A stretch of 13,154 nt of DNA from Bacteroidales bacterium (GTDB lineage Bacteria; Bacteroidota; Bacteroidia; Bacteroidales; PUMT01). Below are positions 1-6,284 of the stretch, one piece after another. The translations under genes were made by a program, and so were the position numbers. How positions within the stretch are numbered: the first letter of the stretch is position 1; every line of letters starts with the position of its first letter. The stretch is taken from NCBI GenBank assembly GCA_007132365.1, contig SLOS01000056.1:1-13154 (forward strand), given 5' to 3'. Below the pieces are notes generated by a model. It had not been told where the DNA came from. It saw only the letters and a list, made by a program, of their open reading frames with translations, and did not search any database.

Positions 1-1365
1 AATTCAGATATGGTAGGGATTGACAATCTTTTTGCGGTCGGCAGGGAGGATGGCTCCCTGTACATGATCACCGGATCAAAGTTTGGAGCTTTTAATGGAA
101 GCCTTTCGTCATCAGGCAGTTTGCTGGCCTGGTCAGACTATACTGCAACTGGATTCGATCTGGCTGTCGCCCCTTTTGATGGTGATTTGTTCAAACCATA
201 TGATGGCCGGTCATTTTCCCGCGAAAAGATGATCAAAAAACTCGCATTGGATGAAAAGGGGATTATGGGTGAAGGGTCATACGACACCACACAGTGGCAG
301 GCTGAACCCTACAGAAAAGGGTTGAATCTTTTCAGATTCCACAGCCGTGCCCCTTTTTATTATGATTACGGCGAATTGAACATTGAACAGCAGCCTGTTT
401 ATCCCGGTGTAACCCTGCTTTCGCAGAACCTTCTCAATACTGCAAATACCCTGCTGGGCTATTCGCTGAGGGAAGGCAGGCATATCGCCCATGGCAGCTT
501 TATCTGGAAAGGATGGTATCCTGTGATGGAAGCCGGGTTTGATTACGGCGACCAGCCCATGGTGTTCCAGGGCCGCGATACTATCGGTCCGTCTGATAAC
601 GGGGATTACGGACTGCTTAACCTCAGGGGACTTGTCTACCTGCCGCTGAACCTCTCCGACGGTCGATGGATTGCCCGGTTCGAGCCCCGTCTGCGTATCA
701 GCTATAATAACTCGCTATATCACTATGAAAGTGATGACACATATAAAAGAGGAATGACTATAATTGAGCAGGGTATTCTTGCTTACAGGTATCAGAGACG
801 CAGCATGCGTGATCTTGCACCCCGGTGGGGACAGGTTTTCAGGTGGCGCCGACGCAGCGCTCCATTTGAATCGGAGAACCTGGGAGTGATAAATGCCGCG
901 GAGCTGACCCTGTATGCACCCGGACTGTTCCCCCATCACAGTATGCGGTTTGAAGCGGCCCTGCAGAGCCAGGATCCTGTGAAATACTATTATGGCAGCC
1001 TTGTCAGTTTTCCCCGGGGTTACCAGCGCGAAACCAGCGAACGCCTCCGGGTTTTCAGGTGCACCTACTCATTTCCCCTGGCCTATCCCGACCTTGCCGT
1101 TCCGGGGATCCTTTATCTCAAGAGGGTGCATGCCTGGTTTTTTGCCGATTTCGGGGTTAACCGGCTCAGGGTTGCCGATCCTCAGACCAACAGGAGGGAA
1201 TGGCAGGAAGAGGGCCTGTTTTCGCTTGGGGGCGCATTGACAGCCAATTTCCATTTGCTGCGGATTATCTTCCCTTTCAATATGAGCGGAGGTTTTGCCC
1301 ATCTCCCCGAAAGGGAGAAGACCTCATTACTCTTCACCTTCGGGGTCAACCTGAATATTTTTTGA
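1..1365 (+). CDS. Outer-membrane beta-barrel protein with TolB-like propeller blades (3' part)
   Basis: The reading frame is open from base 1 (N-S-D-M...), so the gene begins outside the window and the ATG at 10 is probably internal; about 454 residues are visible. The first 60 residues contain WD40/PD40-type propeller strands (GSLSSSGSLLAWSDYT, then GFDLAVAPFDG), as in the TolB or peptidase-S9 N-terminal propeller. The rest is rich in alternating aromatic/polar beta strands with Tyr/Trp/Gly and no long hydrophobic helices. It ends in a terminal Phe (VNLNIF), the usual C-terminal signature of outer-membrane barrels inserted by BamA. Large proteins combining a propeller with a C-terminal barrel are common in Bacteroidetes, and their substrate is generally unknown. 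The gene converges on the glycosyltransferase gene, with only the tandem repeat between them. The barrel assignment rests on composition and the C-terminus, not on a specific motif. Confidence 0.72.
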   Translation, partial: NSDMVGIDNLFAVGREDGSLYMITGSKFGAFNGSLSSSGSLLAWSDYTATGFDLAVAPFDGDLFKPYDGRSFSREKMIKKLALDEKGIMGEGSYDTTQWQAEPYRKGLNLFRFHSRAPFYYDYGELNIEQQPVYPGVTLLSQNLLNTANTLLGYSLREGRHIAHGSFIWKGWYPVMEAGFDYGDQPMVFQGRDTIGPSDNGDYGLLNLRGLVYLPLNLSDGRWIARFEPRLRISYNNSLYHYESDDTYKRGMTIIEQGILAYRYQRRSMRDLAPRWGQVFRWRRRSAPFESENLGVINAAELTLYAPGLFPHHSMRFEAALQSQDPVKYYYGSLVSFPRGYQRETSERLRVFRCTYSFPLAYPDLAVPGILYLKRVHAWFFADFGVNRLRVADPQTNRREWQEEGLFSLGGALTANFHLLRIIFPFNMSGGFAHLPEREKTSLLFTFGVNLNIF

Positions 1366-1380
1366 AATGGTCAGTCATGC

Positions 1381-1509
1381 CGGGCAGATTCTGCTGATAT
1401 CCGGGCTGCTGATTGAATGGCTGGCAGATTCTGCTGATATCCGGACTGTTGATTGAATGGCTGGCAGATTCAGCTGATATCCGGGCTGCTGATTGAATGG
1501 CTGTCAGAT
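1381..1509. repeat. 40-bp tandem repeat, three copies plus a partial fourth
   Basis: Three consecutive units of exactly 40 bp occupy 1381-1420, 1421-1460 and 1461-1500, and a diverged 9-base start of a fourth runs to 1509. Each unit reads roughly CTGGCAGATTCTGCTGATAT followed by CCGGGCTGCTGATTGAATGG. Copies 1 and 2 differ at a few positions (CCGGGCTGCT versus CCGGACTGTT), and copy 3 has CAGCTGATAT in place of CTGCTGATAT. Within a unit the octamer CTGCTGAT occurs twice, 15 bp apart, and copies 1 and 2 carry the near-perfect dyad GCAGATTCTGC. The array fills most of the 156-bp gap between two convergent genes. The repeats are contiguous without spacers, so this is a minisatellite and not a CRISPR array. 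Confidence 0.93.
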
Positions 1510-1521
1510 GATCAACCCCGG

Positions 1522-2547
1522 TTATCTCCTGATGAATAGCTTGCAGGCATATTCGGCAATCTCCTTTATATTCTGATCGGTCATACAGCGGAAATGTTTT
1601 TTCGGGCACTTGCGGTAGCCAAGCTTGGCACAGGGCCTGCAGCGGAGCCCCCCCACCTCGAAAATTGCTGATTCGTGATGTGCCAGGTAGGGAGACATTC
1701 CAAACCGGGGGGTGGTATTCCCCCAGATAGAGATGATCCTTTTTTTAAAAGCGGCTGCAATATGCATAAGTCCCGTATCATGGCTGATCACCAGGTCTGC
1801 CTGCCTGACAAGGGAGGCGGACTGGTTGATGTTATATTTGCCGCAACCGTTCATGACCAACTTCCCGCAAGCATCGGATACTGCTTGTGCAACTGCTGAT
1901 TCCTCAATGCTTCCTGCAAGAATAACGGGCAGCTTCATCTCTTTGCACAGGCTTATAATCATTTCGGTTGGAAGACGCTTGGTGGCGTGATTTGCCCCAA
2001 TGGAAAAAACCACATATTCATCGCAAAATGGTTTGGGAAAATCAGAAACGTTCAGCTCATCTTCAGGAGGAATAAAATGATCCAGTCCGCGACTATCATT
2101 GACCACATCAAAAATTTTAACGGTTTCCAGATAGCGGTCCACTATATGCACACGGGGCAGGATATCTATACCAAAACTGGTCAGCAGCCATTTTTCTATG
2201 TTCAGTTTGTTAAATGAGAAGGAAATGGCGGGCATCTGCGATTTGATTATTGCTGAGCGGATGTTATTGTGCAGGTCAATTAGATAGTGGAAATTTTCCT
2301 TTTTAAGTTCGCGCACTGTCTTTCCGATGCCATCAAACTCATGTATCCTGTCAATATATGGGTTGGCACTGATTACCGGAACAAACCTATTTTTGGTGAG
2401 AAAATGGATCTCTGCTCCGCTAACCTGTTGTTTCAGGCACCTTATGACAGGTGTGGTCAGCACTATATCGCCAATGGAGCTTAACCGCACTATCAGGAAT
2501 TTAACCGGCATATCTGCCGGGCTGTCAATTATTTTCTCTCCGGTCAT
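1522..2547 (-). CDS. Glycosyltransferase family 9 (heptosyltransferase-like)
   Basis: 341 residues, normal for GT9 enzymes (ADP-heptose:LPS heptosyltransferase family), which add a sugar to lipopolysaccharide or another surface glycan on the cytoplasmic face of the inner membrane. The N-terminal GT-B fold signature RLSSIGDIVLTTPVI is at residues 21-35. The nucleotide-sugar site motif SHDTGLMHIAAA is at 255-266, followed by IWGNTTPRFG. Near the C-terminus is a cysteine cluster (C303, C306, C314, C321) of the kind common in this family. The ATG at 2547 lies only 9 bp after the hydrolase stop, which favours it over Met13 (PVKFLIVRL follows); neither has a clear Shine-Dalgarno. It appears to be the last gene of the atpD-atpC operon. 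The family is clear. The donor (heptose or another sugar) and the acceptor cannot be read from sequence. Confidence 0.93.
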   Translation of the reverse strand: MTGEKIIDSPADMPVKFLIVRLSSIGDIVLTTPVIRCLKQQVSGAEIHFLTKNRFVPVISANPYIDRIHEFDGIGKTVRELKKENFHYLIDLHNNIRSAIIKSQMPAISFSFNKLNIEKWLLTSFGIDILPRVHIVDRYLETVKIFDVVNDSRGLDHFIPPEDELNVSDFPKPFCDEYVVFSIGANHATKRLPTEMIISLCKEMKLPVILAGSIEESAVAQAVSDACGKLVMNGCGKYNINQSASLVRQADLVISHDTGLMHIAAAFKKRIISIWGNTTPRFGMSPYLAHHESAIFEVGGLRCRPCAKLGYRKCPKKHFRCMTDQNIKEIAEYACKLFIRR

Positions 2548-2556
2548 CGGTCAGTG

Positions 2557-3306
2557 TTATTTTTTTATCTGCAGTTCACTTATATGCCTGAAGAACATAA
2601 GCAGTCCGAGCCAGTATTCCCGGCTTGAATCTTCAGATTCCCACAGAGCCCTTGCTCCATGTGTGCCGGAAGTTTCAGCGGGTGTGAAAAGTGTTTTATA
2701 TTCGGCGGCAATGCCTGAACTTAATTCTTCAACATAGGGACGTTCTCTGTATGTTGATGCCAGAAAAACAGGTACCTCAAGATTGCTGACCGCTTTTTTC
2801 ACCAGGTCAGGCTGTCCGAAGAATTCTCCCGGACTGAATGCTATTACCGCACCTGCCGCAGGGTTGCCAGTGGCGAGGATCAGGGCCAGAGAGGCAGAAA
2901 AAGAGCTGCCAAAAAGAATGACAGGCTTGTCACTGCGCCCGGTTACCCAGTCAACTGCCGCTTTCATATCTATCCGCGCATCCTTCATGTTCCTGGGGTA
3001 GTCATTTGTCTGTGCAGCAAGGGCTGTTTGATTGCTTACATAATTGATCTCCCGGCCAACCCGCAGGTCCACCGCAAGCCCGTTATACCCCAGCATTATC
3101 AGTTTTGGTGAAATCTCCCTGAATTCCCCCCGGCTGGAGCCTGCCTGATGGAACATAAGTATCCATGGCAGCGTATCGCTGACAAAATATTTGTCCGCCA
3201 CTACCTCAAGTCCGTCATCAGCCTCAAATCTCAGTATTGATTGTGCATCAGAGGTACAGAAGATAAAAGGCAACAAAAAAGAAAATACTACGGTTTTGCT
3301 CCTCAC
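2557..3306 (-). CDS. Exported alpha/beta hydrolase, dienelactone-hydrolase-like
   Basis: 249 residues starting at a GTG that shares GTGA with the atpC stop, so translation is probably coupled. Residues 1-22 look like a Sec signal peptide (Arg/Lys start, hydrophobic VVFSFLLPFIF, then a probable cut near TSDAQ-S). The cysteine does not sit in a good lipobox, so a soluble periplasmic protein is more likely than a lipoprotein. The mature part has the alpha/beta-hydrolase layout: LPWILMFHQAG oxyanion strand at about 47-56, GYNGLAVDLR at about 73-82, nucleophile elbow GSSFS at 133-137 with Ser135 as likely nucleophile, and a likely catalytic His216 in SGTHG. The elbow ends in Ser where the usual GxSxG has Gly, and no obvious Asp is seen where the acid is expected (around 184-193, STYRERPYVE). 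Substrate unknown; an esterase or peptidase-like role is possible. Placement after atpC is probably positional only. Confidence 0.85.
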   Translation of the reverse strand: MRSKTVVFSFLLPFIFCTSDAQSILRFEADDGLEVVADKYFVSDTLPWILMFHQAGSSRGEFREISPKLIMLGYNGLAVDLRVGREINYVSNQTALAAQTNDYPRNMKDARIDMKAAVDWVTGRSDKPVILFGSSFSASLALILATGNPAAGAVIAFSPGEFFGQPDLVKKAVSNLEVPVFLASTYRERPYVEELSSGIAAEYKTLFTPAETSGTHGARALWESEDSSREYWLGLLMFFRHISELQIKK

Positions 3307-3560
3307 AATTCAGCAGGTCTTATTTTTTCAGCCAGCACCATTATCCTGTTCTGGTTCACCTCTATCATCCCTTCGCTGATTTCATATAGCATATCAATGC
3401 CATTAGTAGTCAGCAGGCTCAGCTCCCCGCTTTCAAGGGTGGAGATAATGGGGGCGTGGTTTTTCAGTATTGTAAACGGCCCCTTTGTCCCGGGCACCGT
3501 AACGGAATTTATGTTTCCGGAAAATACTGTTTCGTCTGGTGTAAGGATCTCAAGATGCAT
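3303..3560 (-). CDS. atpC: F-type ATP synthase epsilon subunit, short form
   Basis: 85 residues forming only the N-terminal beta-sandwich domain of epsilon, a central-stalk subunit that joins the F1 head to the c-ring. It begins MHLEILTPDETVFSG, contains the family-typical VPGTKGPFTILKNHAPIIS at about 22-40, and ends at EKIRPAEL. Typical epsilon subunits are about 130-140 residues, with a C-terminal pair of helices that can inhibit ATP hydrolysis. That domain is absent here, as I recall is common in Bacteroidetes. It follows atpD by 11 bp, and its TGA overlaps the GTG of the hydrolase. The region before the ATG (AAAATAACCCGCC) shows no Shine-Dalgarno. Identity is near certain from sequence and position after atpD. 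Confidence 0.97.
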   Translation of the reverse strand: MHLEILTPDETVFSGNINSVTVPGTKGPFTILKNHAPIISTLESGELSLLTTNGIDMLYEISEGMIEVNQNRIMVLAEKIRPAEL

Positions 3561-3571
3561 GGCGGGTTATT

Positions 3572-5083
3572 TTATTTTTTAGCTTCGGCAAGCAGCCGGT
3601 TCCCTTTTTCAATGGCATCTTCTATGGTTCCGACCATGTTAAAAGCAGCCTCCGGGTATTCATCAACCCTTCCTTCCATTATCATATTGAACCCCTTTAT
3701 ATTATCCTCAATTGAAACCAGAACTCCGGCAAGGCCGGTAAACTGCTCCGCTACATGGAACGGCTGTGAAAGGAATCGCTGAATTCTCCTTGCCCTGTGA
3801 ACTACAAGCTTGTCCTCTTCGGAAAGCTCATCCATACCAAGTATGGCAATGATATCCTGCAACTCTTTGTATCGTTGCAATAGTTCCTTAACCCTCTGGG
3901 CCGTCCTGTAATGCTCTTCCCCAACAATCTCAGGAGAGAGGATACGGGAGGTGGAATCAAGAGGGTCGACTGCCGGATAGATACCCAGTTCTGAGATTTT
4001 TCTGCTCAGTACCGTTGTTGCATCCAGGTGCGAAAAGGTAGTTGCCGGTGCCGGGTCTGTCAGGTCATCGGCAGGAACATAAATGGCCTGTACTGAAGTT
4101 ATCGAGCCTCTTTTTGTCGAAGTGATCCGCTCCTGCATCATACCCATCTCACTGGCCAGTGTAGGCTGGTAGCCCACAGCCGAAGGCATTCTGCCGAGAA
4201 GTGCCGAAACTTCTGAACCTGCCTGGGTAAACCTGAAAATATTGTCCACAAAGAAGAGAATATCCCTTCCCCCGCTGGTGTCATCACCGTCCCTGAATGC
4301 CTCTGCAACCGAAAGTCCGGAAAGGGCAACAGTGGAACGGGCACCCGGAGGTTCATTCATCTGTCCGAATATCAGGGTGGCCTGCGATTTTGCGAGCTCT
4401 TTCATATCCACCTTGCTCAGGTCCCAGCTGCCTGCCTCCATGCTTTTTATAAATTCATCGCCATACCTGATAACACCCGATTCTATCATTTCCCGCAGCA
4501 GATCGTTCCCTTCACGGGTACGTTCTCCCACCCCGGCGAATACAGACAATCCTGAATATTTTTTTGCGATGTTGTTGATCAGCTCCATTATAATGACTGT
4601 CTTTCCCACTCCGGCGCCACCGAAAAGTCCGATTTTACCTCCTTTGGAATAGGGTTCGAGCAGATCAATCACTTTTATTCCCGTAAACAGCACCTCAGTT
4701 TCAGTGGACAGGCTTTCAAAGGGAGGGGGCTTGCTGTGCACCGGATATCCCCCTTTCTGATCGACTTCATGCAATCCGTCAATGGGAGCGCCAACGACAT
4801 TAAGAAGCCTGCCCCGTATCTGGTCGCCCACAGGCATGCTGATGGGCCTTCCAAGGTTTTTTACCCTGATGCCGCGCCTTAACCCGTCGGTTGAGTCCAT
4901 CGCAATCGCCCTTATTGTATTCTCTCCAATGTGTTGCTGGCATTCAACAATGAGGATCTGGCCATCATCATGGCGGATTTCCAGTGCATCATGTATATTG
5001 GGGAGTTTTGTTCCTGTTGAACCGAAACTTATATCAACCACCGGGCCTATGACCTGGATAATTTCTCCTGTGTTTTCGGGCAT
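3572..5083 (-). CDS. atpD: F-type ATP synthase beta subunit (catalytic)
   Basis: 503 residues. This is the catalytic subunit of the F1 head, which makes ATP from ADP and phosphate on the cytoplasmic side of the inner membrane. Visible landmarks: N-terminal barrel opening GEIIQVIGPVVDISF; Walker A GGAGVGKT at 155-162; catalytic Glu187 in GERTREGNDL; Walker B DILFFVDNIFR at 274-284 with Asp280; and the DELSEED loop intact at 418-424. All key residues are present. A segment around 212-233 (IKSMEAGSWDLSKVDMKELA) is longer than in the E. coli protein and typical of Bacteroidetes. The ATG is preceded by AAAAAATTAAATCTATC without a Shine-Dalgarno, normal for this phylum. It is the first gene of the operon atpD-atpC-hydrolase-glycosyltransferase and lies about 5.7 kb downstream of atpA-atpG. 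Confidence 0.99.
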   Translation of the reverse strand: MPENTGEIIQVIGPVVDISFGSTGTKLPNIHDALEIRHDDGQILIVECQQHIGENTIRAIAMDSTDGLRRGIRVKNLGRPISMPVGDQIRGRLLNVVGAPIDGLHEVDQKGGYPVHSKPPPFESLSTETEVLFTGIKVIDLLEPYSKGGKIGLFGGAGVGKTVIIMELINNIAKKYSGLSVFAGVGERTREGNDLLREMIESGVIRYGDEFIKSMEAGSWDLSKVDMKELAKSQATLIFGQMNEPPGARSTVALSGLSVAEAFRDGDDTSGGRDILFFVDNIFRFTQAGSEVSALLGRMPSAVGYQPTLASEMGMMQERITSTKRGSITSVQAIYVPADDLTDPAPATTFSHLDATTVLSRKISELGIYPAVDPLDSTSRILSPEIVGEEHYRTAQRVKELLQRYKELQDIIAILGMDELSEEDKLVVHRARRIQRFLSQPFHVAEQFTGLAGVLVSIEDNIKGFNMIMEGRVDEYPEAAFNMVGTIEDAIEKGNRLLAEAKK

Positions 5084-5266
5084 GATAGATTTAATTTTTT
5101 GTCAGTACAGTTGATGATTGCATAAACGCTAACTTAAAGCTTTTTTATAAAAATATCTGAAACGATAAATAAAAATTATCAGATTATAATAATACGGACA
5201 GTCAGTCCAATTGGTTACAGTATGGTTTTACATATCAGTGGATAGATCATGGGAACCTTTCCGGGA
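5084..5266 (-). promoter_or_regulatory. Leader region upstream of atpD with a candidate promoter
   Basis: This 183-bp gap between the isoprenoid synthase stop and atpD is the most A/T-rich stretch of the window and contains no plausible gene. Reading the minus strand, TTGGAC (5205-5210) is followed after 16 bp by TATAAT (5183-5188), about 100 bases before the atpD ATG; the small dyad GGAC-N5-GTCC overlaps the first box. Closer to the gene, TATTTTTA resembles the Bacteroidetes TAnnTTTG element but lacks a matching upstream TTTG. I infer that atpD has its own promoter here. Which element is used is uncertain, because Bacteroidetes primary sigma factors do not follow the E. coli consensus well. 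Confidence 0.35.
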
Positions 5267-6241
5267 TCATGATTTCCTTTTCATGACAGTTTCAATGAAC
5301 CCGGCAAACTCTTTTTTCCTTTCTATTTTACAGCTGGTATCATCAAGTTTCCTGAGTGCTTTTTGAAAATAATCATTGGCCATCCTGTTGGCTGCGTTCT
5401 GTATCTCCAGCTGATCAAATATCCTTTTTATTCCACTGACCCTGGTTTCGGGGTCTTGCTCTTCCTCCATTATGTCAGTGATCTTTTTTGCAGTCTTTTC
5501 ATCCGCCATTTCAAGTGCTTTGATCAGTAAAATAGTCTTTTTATTCATCAGGATGTCGCCTCCGGGCTTTTTGCCGAATTTATCCTGATCTCCGTACAGG
5601 TCCATAACATCATCCTGCAACTGAAAAGCCAGTCCCAGATTCAGCCCCGATTCATACAGCAAACCTGAATCCTGTGTTGACGCACCGGCGGCAATTGCGC
5701 CTATCTCCATAGATGCTGCAATAAGCACGGATGTTTTAAGCTTTATCATCTCAAGGTAGGAATGCTGGTCAACAAGTGGAGTGGTCTCAAAATTCATGTC
5801 CATCTGCTGGCCTTCGCACACCTCAATAGCTGTCCGGTTAAAAACTGAAAGCAGCCGTGGCAGGATATCCAATCTTGCAGAAGAGATAAGATCAAAGGAG
5901 AGGACCACCATAACATCGCCGGAGAGAATAGCGGCATTCTCACCCCATTTCTTGTGCACTGTAGGTTTTCCCCGCCTCATATCCGCTTTATCCATTATGT
6001 CATCATGCAGCAAAGTAAAGTTATGGAACAGTTCGATTGCCACTGCGGGCCTGATGCAGGGGGAGATATCATCTGAAAAAAGCCTGCAGGCCATAAGGGC
6101 AAGGACAGGCCTGAGCCTCTTTCCCCCGATTGACATTATATATTCCACCGGTATATAGAGCTCGGGCGGGTAACGGCCGCTGAAGTTCATTTTTTCTATT
6201 TCCCTGTCTATTACGCCTCGCAGTTTTTCTATACTATGCAT
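5267..6241 (-). CDS. Trans-isoprenyl diphosphate synthase (polyprenyl synthetase family)
   Basis: 324 residues. Enzymes of this family condense isopentenyl diphosphate onto an allylic diphosphate to give farnesyl, geranylgeranyl or longer chains for quinones, carotenoids and lipid carriers, in the cytoplasm. GGKRLRP (39-45) binds substrate. The first Asp-rich motif is DDIMD at 80-84 without the two-residue insertion of typical bacterial farnesyl synthases, and the second is DDVMD at 210-214 in FQLQDDVMD. Phe75 lies five residues before the first motif with Thr76 next to it; such residues limit product length, and this pattern is compatible with a C15-C20 product. The gene sits 43 bp after the MMPL transporter on the same strand and may be cotranscribed with it. 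The family is certain; the chain length is an inference. Confidence 0.95.
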   Translation of the reverse strand: MHSIEKLRGVIDREIEKMNFSGRYPPELYIPVEYIMSIGGKRLRPVLALMACRLFSDDISPCIRPAVAIELFHNFTLLHDDIMDKADMRRGKPTVHKKWGENAAILSGDVMVVLSFDLISSARLDILPRLLSVFNRTAIEVCEGQQMDMNFETTPLVDQHSYLEMIKLKTSVLIAASMEIGAIAAGASTQDSGLLYESGLNLGLAFQLQDDVMDLYGDQDKFGKKPGGDILMNKKTILLIKALEMADEKTAKKITDIMEEEQDPETRVSGIKRIFDQLEIQNAANRMANDYFQKALRKLDDTSCKIERKKEFAGFIETVMKRKS

Positions 6242-6284
6242 TGCATATCATTTTTTTCCGGTCCGTGGACCAAACCGGGTTTTT

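Noticed and set aside
1381..1509. CRISPR array
   Set aside because: Units are contiguous at a 40-bp period with no unique spacers and only three copies.
1346..1609. 87-codon minus-strand ORF running through the tandem repeat
   Set aside because: It overlaps the end of the glycosyltransferase gene in another frame and the end of the plus-strand barrel gene, and its sequence is just the translated repeat; treated as a shadow.
2327..2737. 136-codon plus-strand ORF
   Set aside because: It lies antisense to the well-supported glycosyltransferase and hydrolase genes and resembles no protein.
5245..5273. Hairpin at the end of the isoprenoid synthase gene as a terminator
   Set aside because: The possible stem (ATCATG/CATGAT with an inner GGAA/TTCC) has a five-base bulge, overlaps the stop codon and has no T-run after it on the minus strand.
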